From Bedellia somnulentella (lineage: Eukaryota > Arthropoda > Insecta > Lepidoptera > Bedelliidae), in assembly GCA_963576735.1 (NCBI GenBank), contig OY755198.1:7502001-7566000 (forward strand): 64,000 nucleotides of DNA, written 5' to 3'. Made by a program: the position numbers and the translations under genes. The notes beneath the pieces are model-generated. The model was not told where the DNA came from, did not search any database, and saw only the letters and a list, made by a program, of their open reading frames with translations. Positions 19,260 through 28,536 of the stretch are shown piece by piece (position 1 is the stretch's first letter; each line of letters opens with the position of its first letter).

Positions 19260-22190
19260 ATGGTCATACCAACTAGCAATAATGTGCCCAGTTCGCAGAT
19301 CACGGCTACGGAAAATTTCAGTGTCGACTCAACAACATTAATATGTCCCCATTGTAGTCAACCACGGTCTTTTAAGGGGAAGAGGGGTCTAAACATACAC
19401 ATTTCGAAATGCCACCGTCTAACAACAAAGAACTCACCCTCTCCGCAACCTTCGTCATCCACGCACCCAATCAATGTATCAGTTTCGTCAGATACATTAC
19501 TTTGGGAAAAAATATCTTTATGGAAATCGTCCATCCCCATAATTAAACGGATTCCTCGGGGAGCTAGAGCTTGTGTTGCCAAATCCTTAGCCCAGACAGT
19601 AAAGGCCGTGGTTGAAAATAATGATTTTGAAAGTTGGCAAAGTTTTTTCGGTTTTTCATATGCAGTTTTAGCCATAAATAGAAATGAAAAGGATCGAAAT
19701 ATATCACTGACACACAAAATAAAGAGCAAATGTGTGTATCCGATTCCAGAGCCTATACTTCAAAATTCAAAATTAATTACAAATAAAAATATTAATTATA
19801 ATATTAAAAAAATTGAGACTAAATTAGGAGATGGGGACATAAAAGGGGCTGCACAAATGCTTTTTTCAAGCGACGCTGTGGCCCCTGATGACCAAGAGAC
19901 TTTGGAGTCTTTGAGAGCAAAACATCCACTCTCATCAGAGATGTCCAGGACGCCTGATGCTCCCGATTATACCGCTCACCCACCAGAAGCCACTCCAGCC
20001 GAGGTTCTCATTGCTATATCTTCTTTCAGAAACGGTTCTGCTGGCGGCCTCGATGGACTGACTCCTCAGCATTTCAAAGATTTATTGAGTGTTTCCGTCG
20101 GGGAAGCCGGCAGAATTCTTTTGGATGAGATAACGCATTTAGTTAATCTCTGCCTGAGTGGTAAAGTATCTCAAACCATCACAGATCTTTTATACGGGGC
20201 AAGTCTGTGTGCTTTGAAAAAGAAAGACGGAGGTATCAGGCCAATCGCTGTGGGAAACACTATCCGCCGGCTGGTATCCAAAATATGCTGTAAGCATGTA
20301 ACGGACATAAAAAACTACTTCCAACCTGTTCAACTAGGTTTCGGAACCAGCGGCGGCTGTGAAGCAGCTGTTCACAGTGTTCGTGCTTTCCTGCAGCATT
20401 GCCGAAGTGACGTTCTGTTGAAAGTGGATGTAAAGAATGCTTTCAACTCAGTTGATAGAGCCGCCTTGCTGGCTGCAGACAAAGAACAAACTCCAGCTTT
20501 ATACAATTACCTTTGGCAATGCTATAGCAAACCTACTAAATTGATCTACCGTGGAAAATTATTAAATTCATGTGTCGGTTGCCAGCAAGGTGACCCTCTG
20601 GGCCCAGCTATATTCAGTTTGGCTATACACCCACACATCAAAAACTTAGCCTCCAAGTTTAATGTGTGGTACCTGGATGACGGCACCATTGGAGGCGAGG
20701 CAAAACAAGTTATAAACGATTTGAAAACAATAATAGAAGAATTCAAAAAAATTGGTCTAGATTTGAATTATGAAAAGTGTGAACTGTATTTTGGCCCCGA
20801 TTTAAACAAAGAAACTGTTACAGAAATGCAATCAAAATTCAATTCATTAGCCCCAGGTATCAAAATTTTAAATTCGGCTTCGCTTCGCCTCCTAGGTGCC
20901 CCAGTTCTGGATGATTCTATTCCAAAATTTATAGCAGAAAAAAATTCTAAATTTCAGGAATCATCTTCTTTATTGGCACAACTTAACCCTCATGTAGCAT
21001 ATACAATAATAAAGTATTGTTTGTTTGTTCCAAAATTTACTTATGTACTGAGATGTTCTGGTTTATGGAGGCAAATCTCAGTCCTTTCGGACATAGACAA
21101 CGTGATTAAAAACACTTTGATCAAAATTCTCAACATTTCCTTAAATGAACGCTGCTGGACACAAGCCACGCTCCCAATACGGTACGGTGGTATTGGGATC
21201 CGCAGCGTTTCAAGTATAGCCTTACCAGCTTTCTTGTCATCTGGTTTTGCCAATTACAATCTTTTCTTAAGCATCATTAGTAAAGCTTTAAGTTCGGCAG
21301 AGATCATCGATCTCACAGATGCTAAGAAAGTTTGGATGGATATAGTTGGTCCTACTGTCAATGTTCCCATCAGTCTGGCATCTCAGAGGCAATGGGACGA
21401 GCCCCTCTGCTGTCAAGTTCAAGCAAATCTTCTTAGTTCAGCTCTTGACTTGGCGGAGCGGGCGCGTCTCTTGGCTTGCTGTGAGCCAGATTCTGGGCAT
21501 TGGTTGAGAGCATTACCATCGAGCAACCTCGGCACATTGCTAGACAGAGGCTCCTTTTCTTTAGCTATGGGTCTGCGATTGGGCACCAAAATAAATGAGA
21601 GACATCGCTGCCGCTGTGGAGTATTTGTCGATCAGTTGGGGCACCATGGATTATCATGTCGTCGTAGTGCTGGTCGCATACCTCGCCATGCTGCAATCAA
21701 TGATATTATCAGACGGGCCCTTACCACTGTCAACATACCAGCAATCCTGGAGCCATCAGGTTTGCTGCGGGACGATGGTAAGAGACCAGACGGAATGTCA
21801 TTGATTCCATGGAAGAATGGGAGGACGCTGGTGTGGGACGCTACCTGCGTCGACACGCTAGCGCCGTCTCATTTGTCGGGGTCTGCATCTAAAGCTGGCA
21901 CTGCGGCAGCTGAAGCTGAGGGTCTGAAGAGGCGCAAATATAGCAATTTAGCTGAGGAGCATTACTTCTCAGCTTTTGCTGTAGAGACTCTCGGTCCGTG
22001 GGGCCCAGATGCGCGTCGTTTTTTCAAAGAAATTTCGACGCGCCTGATCGAGGAATGCGGAGATCCGAGGGCTGGCGCATTCTTCGCTCAAAGAATCAGC
22101 TTAGCGATTCAAAGGGGTAATGCAGCCAGCCTTCTCGGAACCCTGCCACCAGGCGGCAGCGATTTCGAGAGTATTTTTTATATAATTTAA
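19260..22190 (+). CDS. reverse transcriptase with zinc finger and RLE-like endonuclease
   Basis: Intact 976-residue frame, probable RNA-templated DNA synthesis. An N-terminal C2H2-like finger lies at 29-52 (CPHC...HISKCH). RT motifs follow: KKKDGGIRPIAVG (320-332), QLGFGTSGGCEAA (358-370), motif A LLKVDVKNAFNSVD (386-399, D390), motif B CQQGDPLGPAIFS (441-453), motif C YLDDG (471-475), motif D near 500-510 and a LRLLGAP motif E. The C-terminus has a Cys-His cluster (C784, C786, H795/H796, C800) and a PD-(D/E)xK-like KRPDGM...LVWDAT (P843, D844, D860), the plan of restriction-like-endonuclease LINEs such as R2, R4 and NeSL. ATG 19260 precedes the finger. It lies within a TIR element. Exact clade not assigned. 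Confidence 0.85.
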   Translation: MVIPTSNNVPSSQITATENFSVDSTTLICPHCSQPRSFKGKRGLNIHISKCHRLTTKNSPSPQPSSSTHPINVSVSSDTLLWEKISLWKSSIPIIKRIPRGARACVAKSLAQTVKAVVENNDFESWQSFFGFSYAVLAINRNEKDRNISLTHKIKSKCVYPIPEPILQNSKLITNKNINYNIKKIETKLGDGDIKGAAQMLFSSDAVAPDDQETLESLRAKHPLSSEMSRTPDAPDYTAHPPEATPAEVLIAISSFRNGSAGGLDGLTPQHFKDLLSVSVGEAGRILLDEITHLVNLCLSGKVSQTITDLLYGASLCALKKKDGGIRPIAVGNTIRRLVSKICCKHVTDIKNYFQPVQLGFGTSGGCEAAVHSVRAFLQHCRSDVLLKVDVKNAFNSVDRAALLAADKEQTPALYNYLWQCYSKPTKLIYRGKLLNSCVGCQQGDPLGPAIFSLAIHPHIKNLASKFNVWYLDDGTIGGEAKQVINDLKTIIEEFKKIGLDLNYEKCELYFGPDLNKETVTEMQSKFNSLAPGIKILNSASLRLLGAPVLDDSIPKFIAEKNSKFQESSSLLAQLNPHVAYTIIKYCLFVPKFTYVLRCSGLWRQISVLSDIDNVIKNTLIKILNISLNERCWTQATLPIRYGGIGIRSVSSIALPAFLSSGFANYNLFLSIISKALSSAEIIDLTDAKKVWMDIVGPTVNVPISLASQRQWDEPLCCQVQANLLSSALDLAERARLLACCEPDSGHWLRALPSSNLGTLLDRGSFSLAMGLRLGTKINERHRCRCGVFVDQLGHHGLSCRRSAGRIPRHAAINDIIRRALTTVNIPAILEPSGLLRDDGKRPDGMSLIPWKNGRTLVWDATCVDTLAPSHLSGSASKAGTAAAEAEGLKRRKYSNLAEEHYFSAFAVETLGPWGPDARRFFKEISTRLIEECGDPRAGAFFAQRISLAIQRGNAASLLGTLPPGGSDFESIFYII

Positions 22191-22440
22191 TGTAGGTTAG
22201 GTTTTTCATATATTATAATTTTATTTTATTTTTTACCTGTATATATAGTTAAATGTGTAAATATATGTTAATTTATTGAATATGAATAAAAACCTAATAT
22301 TACGCTATTCATTTAACAATAAATATGAAATTAAAACTTCCCATCAATCAAACTGTATGTAGGATAGTAGGTATTTTTATCTAAAGTATTTTAATGTTCA
22401 TGAAGTTTCTTGCGCCTGTTTTGTGTTGTGTATGTTTCTA
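22191..22440 (+). other. 3' region of the RT gene
   Basis: Starts TGTAGGTTAGGTTTTTCATA after the stop. Similarity to the truncated copy at 33682-34003 continues to AAATGTGTAAATATAT (about 22267) and then ends. The remaining bases to 22440 have no recognised repeat. Confidence 0.6.
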
Positions 22441-22480
22441 TAAATGACTGTACTTGGGGTAAAAAATCGGAAGAAACTTA

Positions 22481-22729
22481 CATACATACATATATTCACG
22501 GCTATAAATCCCTAGAAGGGGTAGCTTAGCTCTGCTAACGAATTAGAAATTCCTCAGCCACTTTTGGAGGTTACGTGGGGAAAAGATGGTAAAATAAAGG
22601 TTGTTGGTGATGGGTCTCCAACCGCATCGCCCAAAAATCCCTTAAAAAGCCCCAATACCGTTAGTCGCCTCTTACGTACACCCATCGGAAGAAATGGGAT
22701 AGTGCTATTCTAAGCCGACACTACACAGC
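22481..22729 (-). mobile_element. family A retroposon with 40-bp target duplication
   Basis: Complete minus-strand s1 copy, with a small GCTTAGCTCTGCTAACG rearrangement. It is flanked by a 40-bp direct repeat (22441-22480 and 22746-22785) with one mismatch, beginning TAAATGACTGTACTTGG. It inserted in the inner part of the right TIR. Confidence 0.9.
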
Positions 22730-22745
22730 TTGGACTAAATACTAG

Positions 22746-22893
22746 TAAATGACTGTACTTGGAGTAAAAAATCGGAAGAAACTTATTATTATTAAATACG
22801 ATTATCCGCCTTGTTCAGGGTGGATTAAAGGACACGCGTTTCCCAGTATCTGACTTAGGGTGGCTGTTTTAGGGAGTATAAACGGAATAAGCC
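22746..22893 (-). repeat. right terminal inverted repeat
   Basis: Inverted partner of 18393-18544 ending GGAATAAGCC. The inner 40 bp was duplicated when the family A copy inserted. Confidence 0.85.
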
Positions 22894-23073
22894 CTTCAGC
22901 CAGTTATGGAAGTTGCGTGGGGAAAATATTGTAAAACATTTTTTTATGGTGATGGGTCTCCAACAGCATCGCCTAAAAATCACTTTAAAAGCCCCGATAG
23001 ACCTTTAGTCGCCTGTTTTGATCACCTATGAGAATAAATGTGTTAGTGCTATTCTAAGCCGACACTACGCAGC
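22894..23073 (-). mobile_element. family A retroposon, right part of split copy
   Basis: Resumes with CTTCAGCCAGTTATGG and ends CCGACACTACGCAGC; continues the copy begun at 18319. Confidence 0.85.
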
Positions 23074-23119
23074 AAAAAGTGATTATAAATTTTAAATAAT
23101 GGTAGATTGGCTATGATGA

Positions 23120-23212
23120 TCGATTTAGAGCAGCACTATCCCATTTCTACTCTCGGATATCATGAGAGATGATAATAGGTCTTTGGGGCTTTTTAAGTGG
23201 ATTTCAGTGATG
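23120..23212 (+). mobile_element. old family A copy, first half
   Basis: Diverged s2-like 5' half (TTAGAGCAGCACTATCCC...GGCTTTTTAAGTGG) ending TTCAGTGATGTGG, interrupted by the next feature. Confidence 0.65.
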
Positions 23213-23416
23213 TGGGTGTACGTAAGAGGCGACTAACGGTATTGGGGATTTTAAGGGATTTTGGGCGATGCGGTTGGAGACCCATCACCAATAACCTTTA
23301 TTTTGCCATCTTTTCCCTACTCAACTTTCCAAAAGTGGCTGAGGAACTTCTAGTTCCTTAGCTCTGGCTACCCCTTCTAGGGATTTATAGCCGTGAGTAT
23401 ATGTATGTATGTATGT
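23213..23416 (+). mobile_element. 5'-truncated family A copy nested in an older one
   Basis: Starts in GTGTACGTAAGAGG and runs to a full tail. The host copy has TTCAGTGATGTGG before it and TTCAGCGATGTGG after it, a 13-bp target duplication with one change. Confidence 0.85.
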
Positions 23417-23540
23417 TCAGCGATGTGGCTGGCGAGTCTGGCGACCCATCACCAGTCGTCCTTGTATTCTCTACTCAACTTCCAAAAGTTGCTGAAATTA
23501 TCCTATCCTAAATCTCTGGTAACATCTTTTTAGCATTTCT
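23417..23540 (+). mobile_element. old family A copy, second half
   Basis: Resumes at TTCAGCGATGTGGCTGGCG through GACCCATCACC and TTCCAAAAGTTGCTG to CTCTGGTAAC. Confidence 0.65.
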
Positions 23541-23587
23541 GAGGACATGTGTCGTAGGATGATTTGATGTTTAGGGATTAATCAGGA

Positions 23588-23761
23588 CTATATACTCATG
23601 GCTATAAATCTCTTAAAGGGGTAGCATATTTAGTGAGAAGATTGTAAACATGATGTATTGTTAAGGATAGGTCACCACTCCAGCCACACCGCCCAATAAT
23701 CACTTAAAAAGCACCAAAAAGAAGAATTGGTAGTGCTATTCTGAGCCGGCACTAAACATCT
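23588..23761 (-). mobile_element. family A retroposon, diverged
   Basis: TATACTCATGGCTATAAATC...CTATTCTGAGCCGGCAC, with several internal deletions. Confidence 0.65.
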
Positions 23762-23969
23762 AAATATATGTAGTTATGTCATTCTTATTTATTTAATGAA
23801 TAACAACAACGAATGTTAATAGAGTTGAAAATAAAAATGACACACATGGCCAAGCAATTGTTATAACAATAACATTAAGGAAAATTTATTACAAATTTCG
23901 AGTGTTGGGCTTGAAAGGAAATAAACGACAATTGAAAAAAAAAATATAGAAGAAATAGTGATACTTTGT

Positions 23970-24138
23970 GTGGGAGTCATGTTAGAGCGCACACTACTGC
24001 GGACTCACTCGCACATAGCAGCGTCTCACTCATATCCTACATCGCGGAGTGTAAATGTTTTTCGAGTTAAGCATAGATACAAATTATAAGTTGGTACACA
24101 GTAGGGTGTACTTGCCTTTATATCTTTGCTGTTCCCAC
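23970..24138. repeat. 169-bp dispersed element, copy 1 of 2
   Basis: GTGGGAGTCATGTTAGAGCG...GCTGTTCCCAC; the end GTGGGA is inverted at TCCCAC. The second copy at 49091-49260 is almost identical. No ORF; a short MITE is the simplest reading. Confidence 0.7.
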
Positions 24139-24183
24139 ACTTCTATACTATTCTTTATATTATATACTAACGGTTATTAATCT

Positions 24184-24262
24184 AAACCAGGTGACAATGC
24201 CACGTGATGTTCAGAAGTATTAGTACCTCTGCAAACCCCTTCGGGGATGTACGGTGTTAACG
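24184..24262 (+). mobile_element. family B SINE 3' fragment
   Basis: CCAGGTGACAATGCCACGTG to CCAACCCCTTCGGGGATGTACGG (read in two parts); 5'-truncated. Confidence 0.7.
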
Positions 24263-24284
24263 TCTGAGTTTTTGTTTTTTTTTT

Positions 24285-24480
24285 ATTAATCCCAAGAAGG
24301 GGTAGCGTGAGCTTCTATATTTGAAAACACTTAAGGCACTTTCGAAAGCAGTATAGAGAAAATCTTTTAAAATAAAAGATAAATGGTGATGTGTTTCACG
24401 CCACATCGCCCCACAATCACTTCAAATTCTTCAATACACATGGTCGCTTCTATGGTGTCTTGACAACCGCGGGAAAAAAT
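24285..24480 (-). mobile_element. family A retroposon, degraded
   Basis: AATCCCAAGAAGGGGTAGCG...GGCACTTTCGAAAGCAG...ATGGTGATGTGTTTC; s3-like spacing, heavily mutated. Confidence 0.55.
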
Positions 24481-24653
24481 ATAATAGCTAAATAGCTAAT
24501 TCATATTAAGCAATGATATTATTTATTGAGATAAAAAATGATAATTGCTCTTCAAAATACGTTTCTTTCACTAAAGACATCATAATCATCGGTTCAGCAA
24601 AAGACTCCTTCCGATATGTCTTATACAAAGATCTCCACGACGATCGGTCCTGG

Positions 24654-25106
24654 AGGTACATACATACACATAACATAACATAACATATACTCAAGGCTAT
24701 AAATCCCTAGAAGGGGTAGCCAGAGCTAAGGAATTAGAAATTCCTCAGCCACTTTTGGAAATAAAAGAAAAAAGAAAAAAAGAAAAGAATTTTTTTATTT
24801 AGCACACACATACAGTATTCAATGACATAATTTAAAGAAATGGTTTCGCTAAATTGGGCCCACAATCAGTAATTTCTGATTTGTGTATGGGTATACACAA
24901 AATCAGAACTGGTTTTCATTATGAGCCCTACATGGTGTTGACAGTACGTCAGCAGAAATGGAGTGGGGAAAAGATGGTAAAGTTAAGTTTGTTGGTGATG
25001 TCTCCCAAAAATCCCTTAATTTACCGTTACCATTACCGTTAGTCGCCTCTTACGTACACCCATCGGTAGAAACGGGGTAGTGCTATTCTAAGCCGACACT
25101 ACACGG
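24654..25106 (-). mobile_element. family A copy, interrupted; outer half of a dimer
   Basis: s1 copy whose tail is ACATACATACACATAACATAACATA. It is split near 24760-24954 by another insert and ends GCCGACACTACACGG. It abuts the next copy directly. Confidence 0.8.
24761..24954. mobile_element. insert of unknown class inside family A
   Basis: About 190 bp beginning with an A/G-rich run then TTTTTTTATTTAGCACACAC, later CTAAATTGGGCCCACAATCAG. It interrupts the retroposon between ACTTTTGGAAA and AAATGGAGTGGGG. Possibly a reversed 5'-truncated LINE tail. Confidence 0.45.
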
Positions 25107-25107
25107 T

Positions 25108-25344
25108 ACATACACATACTCACGGCCATAAATCCCAAAAAAGAGGTAGCCAGAGCTTCAGAGCTAGAAACTCCTCAGCCACATTTGGAAATTGATATGG
25201 GACAAGATGGTAGAAATAAAGCATCGTTGGTAATGGGTCTCCAACCGCATCGCCCAAAAACACTTTAAAAAGCCCCATACCCTTAGTCGCCTTAGGCACC
25301 CGTGGGTAGTAAGGGGCAGTGACATTCTCAACCGGCACTACAAG
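25108..25344 (-). mobile_element. family A retroposon, s3; inner half of a dimer
   Basis: s3 markers (complement of ACGATGCTTTATTTC, CACCCGTGGGTAG). It is joined head-to-tail to the s1 copy on its left. GGTCCTGGAGGT occurs before 24654 and after 25344, so one 12-bp duplication encloses both copies. Confidence 0.85.
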
Positions 25345-25445
25345 GTCCTGGAGGTTTACTCGTAAAATTTACAATGATAAATCAATGGTATCTTTTCTAA
25401 ACCCTATTAACATTTATTGCCGTCTCGTTCGCACGAAACAAAGGT

Positions 25446-25612
25446 TCGGCCCCCTGATTACGTATCTTTTGCGACTGTCGATTGTGTCGCAAGTTCCACG
25501 ATTGTCGCTGTCAATGTCATAAATTTGTACGGGATTTGACACTTTTGACAGCGACTATATTGCAAATTGCGACACAATCGCGGTTGCTAAAGATACATAA
25601 TCATGGGGCCGA
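25446..25612. mobile_element. palindromic MITE
   Basis: The arms TCGGCCCCCTGATTACGTAT and the complement of ATACATAATCATGGGGCCGA pair. Pairing continues inward (GATTGTGTCGCAA / TTGCGACACAATC; GTCGCTGTCAA / TTGACAGCGAC), so almost the whole 167 bp folds. Confidence 0.75.
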
Positions 25613-25877
25613 TTATTCAAACCATGAGGCTCAAGCCTACCCTATATAGGGTGATTTGGACAAGTGAGTACACACGGTATAACCAACATACTCCCACAAC
25701 AACATGAATCTAACGATACTTCCGTAGATTTTTGATGCTTGTATCATATTGCATAACATACATACATACATATACTCACGGCTATAAATCCCTAGAAGGG
25801 GTAGCCAGAGCTAAGGAATTAAAAATTCCTCAACCACTTTTGGAAAGTTATGCGGGGCAAAGATGTTAAAATAAAGG

Positions 25878-26333
25878 TTACTCATAAATAAAAGATGTTA
25901 TTAAAGGAAAGAAAAATCTCGACACTGGCGGGGTTCGAACCCGCGACCTTCGGGTATACGCCCCCGTCGCTCTGCCAACTGAGCTACAGTGTCAGTTGGC
26001 ATCCAGCGCGAAATTTCTCTATCCTTTGTTTCTTGTTTACACGTTCAAGTAGTGTTTGCGTTTCCTACCTCCGAATTTTAACTAATTCGGACGGCCACTT
26101 GTCTACCTTTTCAGATAGAATGCAAATGTTGGAAACGCCTAACTATCACATAATTTAATGTTTTTAGACATGAATTCCTCATGTGGGGATTATTACTCAC
26201 GACGGGGGCGTATACCCGAAGGTCGCGGGTTCGAACCCCGCCAGTGTCGAGATTTTTCTTTCCTTTAATAACATCTTTTATTTATGAGTAATAATCCCCA
26301 CATGAGGAATTCATGTCAAAAAACATTAAATTA
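25878..26333 (-). mobile_element. tRNA-headed SINE with an inverted second arm
   Basis: A 456-bp insert with an 11-bp target duplication (TAAAATAAAGG). The start (TTACTCATAAATAAAAGATG to about 25969) returns as its reverse complement at 26199-26290. A further inverted pair, GAATTCCTCATGTGGGGATT / AATCCCCACATGAGGAATTC, lies at about 26171 and 26288. The centre is unique. It looks like an inverted duplication of a SINE 3' part. Confidence 0.75.
25921..25993 (-). ncRNA. tRNA-like sequence, 73 nt
   Basis: On the minus strand GACACTG pairs with terminal CAGTGTC (7-bp acceptor stem). TAGCTCAGTTGG is a consensus box A, and GCGGG-TTCGAAC-CCCGC forms a perfect T arm containing box B. The anticodon arm is poor: CGGG/CCCG around an 8-base loop GGCGTATA without U33. 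So it is probably a SINE head rather than a working tRNA gene. Its 3' two thirds recur inverted at 26200-26248. Confidence 0.5.
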
Positions 26334-26504
26334 TAAAATAAAGGTTTTTGGTGATGGGTCTCCAACCGCATCGCCCAAAATCCCTTAAAAACCTCAATAC
26401 CGTTAGTCGCCTTTTACATACACTCACCGGAAGAAATGGGGTAGTGCTATTCTAAGCCGACACTACACAGCTATAATATATGCATATTGCATAAGTATCC
26501 ATAA

Positions 26505-26575
26505 AATCGTACAAAGTAACCATTGAGTCTCTCCCTAACCCTATGGGAATTAATGGCATGATTATATGTATGTTA
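26505..26575 (+). mobile_element. LINE-L tail fragment
   Basis: ATCGTACAAAGTAACCATTG, then CTCCCTAACCCTATGGGAATT, then ATGGCATGATTATATGTATG (given in pieces); plus strand, 5'-truncated. Confidence 0.6.
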
Positions 26576-26674
26576 TCCTTAAAATCCGTGTAAAAACATC
26601 TTTATGAGATAAATTACAGATGGTTAGAATGGAGTTGCCATCTCCATTTTTTAAGCCTAGGTTTTAAGGTAGAA

Positions 26675-26860
26675 TATATATACTCACACAATTAGTTCAT
26701 ATTGGAGTAAGCAGAGAAATTAATTGCCAGTTTGTAAGATCCTCGGAAACCTTGAGTTTCATTAAAATTCATCATTATTTTCATACATTCCCTTTGATTC
26801 TTCCGACTTTGCGCACCTGCCTTTTTGAGCACATCTTCTACTCATGTTTCTTTCAATTCA
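26675..26860 (-). mobile_element. LINE-L 3' fragment, diverged
   Basis: ATACTCACACAATTAGTTC...GTAAGCAGAG followed by the complement of the RLMDVNE and KKAGVRSM-type codons (GCGCACCTGCCTTTTTGAGC). Confidence 0.6.
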
Positions 26861-26879
26861 AATAAATAAACTATTTTAT

Positions 26880-27117
26880 ATATTCGTGTCTTTGTTGATA
26901 AACTCTTAAACGAAAGGGATCTTTGTTTGAACAAATTAGATCTTAGATAGAAACTGCAAAAGTTTTGGCAAAATTCATTTACGTCTATTTCTGTTATTAT
27001 CATCATCCAATCTTATCTATGTCCCCACCGAAGAAAGTGTGCCTTGAAAATGTTGATATGGCTCGAGACTCTATCACGATGCTCTAGCGTGGGTTGGCAG
27101 TCAATCTCTATGTATAA
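26880..27117. other. no gene seen
   Basis: AT-rich spacer without recognised content. Confidence 0.3.
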
Positions 27118-27450
27118 AAAAATGGTTGCCTGTAAAGTCGGTTTTACGGGCGAAGATTTTACGTGACAACGTCTTTTTCTCGGTAGAATATTTATTGATA
27201 TGAATATAACTAAATTGCACAATAGGAACAAGGAATTGAATGAAAATAAGAATTGCACAAATTTTAACTATAGAATTCTCTAGTGCTGCGCGCGCGGCAG
27301 ACCGATCATAGTTGAGTGGGAGAGAGACGCAAGGCATTCGGCGGGCCTCTCTCTCGTTCGGTGACTCACCGTAACGTTACCGGGCGTTACACTTTTTCAT
27401 AAAGTGACTCCCAGCCGCAACCTAATTTAAGACGTTGTCACGTCAAAAAC
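27118..27450. mobile_element. probable TIR repeat with GC-rich core
   Basis: ACGTGACAACGTCTT at about 27161 is matched inverted by AAGACGTTGTCACGT at about 27430. The block from TGTAAAGTCGGTTTTACGGG to CCCAGCCGCAACC resembles a dispersed lepidopteran repeat I know only from memory. No ORF of note. Confidence 0.4.
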
Positions 27451-27687
27451 GTTCCGTAACTGACTGACTTAATGACGAAAAGCGCACAACCTAAACCGCT
27501 AGAACCAGAGAGCTGAAATTTTGCCGGTATATAGTTTTAGTGCTTTAAATGTACACTATAATAAGAATTCCCTGAAATTCTTATGGAAACGGGAATGACA
27601 GGAAATTTAAGTTATATGAAAATTCTACTATTTCGATTGTATCATGTTAAACTCAAACTCTCATACTCAGCTCAAACTCAAGCTGAA

Positions 27688-27830
27688 AGTTCACGCCGTA
27701 TATCCCCGAAGGGGTTGGCAGAGATACTAGTTCTTCTGAACAACACGTGACATTGTCACTTGGTGTTCAGAGTGCCCACGGTTTGCTTGGACATCGTGGA
27801 CAGTGTACTCACGTGATATGAAATTTTATA
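27688..27830 (-). mobile_element. family B SINE 3' fragment
   Basis: TTCACGCCGTATATCCCCG to GTGTACTCACGTGATA; the head and middle are missing. CATCGTGGACAGTG is a short internal duplication. Confidence 0.75.
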
Positions 27831-28041
27831 TCATGTTGAAATTCGGAACATTACGAAAGGACTATTAAAAATTCTTACGCAAACCGACTTACAGGAGATA
27901 AAAGTAACTCCGCTATTCGGACGAAGTCGCGGGAAAAAGCTAGTTATCTTCCATTAGAATAGACCAGAAAAACTCTTGATTGCACATCACAAAATAAATA
28001 TTATCAAATATAGTTTCATAAGGCAAATATATATTTATTAT
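27831..28041. other. LINE scrap suspected
   Basis: Contains CTCCGCTATTCGGACGAAGTC followed by GCGGGAAAAAGCTAGTTAT, a LINE 3'-end remnant common in insects (recognised from memory). The piece is diverged. Confidence 0.3.
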
Positions 28042-28300
28042 ATGTTGTATAGTGTCGGCTTAAAATAGCACTACCCCATTTCTTCCGGTGGGTGTACGTA
28101 AGAGGCGACTAACGGTATTGGGGCTATTAAGGGATTTTTGGGCGATGCAGTTGGAGACCCATCACCAACAACCTTTACTTTACCATCTTTTCCCCACTCA
28201 ACTTTCCTAAAGTCGCTGAGGAGTTTTAAGTTCCTTAGCTCTGGCTACCCCTTCTAGGGATTTACAGCCGTGAGTATATGTTTGTATGTATGTATGTATA
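28042..28300 (+). mobile_element. family A retroposon, s1
   Basis: Complete copy (GTTGTATAGTGTCGG to TATG tail). Confidence 0.85.
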
Positions 28301-28536
28301 TTTATATTGTATGATAATCTATTATCTATACAAACAGATAAATTTATTCATACAATAAGATGTTAGGACAAGTGTTTCACAGTTGAAAAGATTATCTCTA
28401 GTTGTTTGACTCAAACATAAATTTACATATAGACAATACAATTTTTGCGTGTCCAATTGTTCAGTTAGCGAAGCTATGGAGTCCCAATTTATTGAAGAAC
28501 AATCCATCTTGGTTCTAAATGTTTAGCGGAAAGAGC

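Larger units (their letters stand above)
18393..22893 (+). mobile_element. 4.5-kb TIR element carrying a reverse transcriptase ORF
   Basis: Both ends read GGCTTATTCCGTTTAT inward and stay alignable as inverted repeats for ~150 bp. The element is flanked by a perfect 8-bp duplication, CTTCAGCC (18385-18392 and 22894-22901), and splits a family A copy, which proves the borders. The 8-bp duplication fits the cut-and-paste P or hAT superfamilies. The only long ORF is the 976-codon RT/endonuclease gene (19260-22190); no transposase (DDE, THAP or BED) frame was found. Either the RT is part of this transposon, or a LINE landed in a non-autonomous TIR element. A family A copy (22481-22729) lies near the right end. 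Confidence 0.85.
25758..26471 (-). mobile_element. family A retroposon, interrupted
   Basis: s1 minus-strand copy split at TAAAATAAAGG (25867-25877, repeated at 26334-26344) by a tRNA-containing insert. CATATTGCATAA lies on both outer flanks. Confidence 0.85.

Noticed and set aside
25921..25993. A functional tRNA gene
   Set aside because: Pol III boxes and acceptor/T stems are good, but the anticodon arm is malformed and it is embedded in a SINE with a target duplication.
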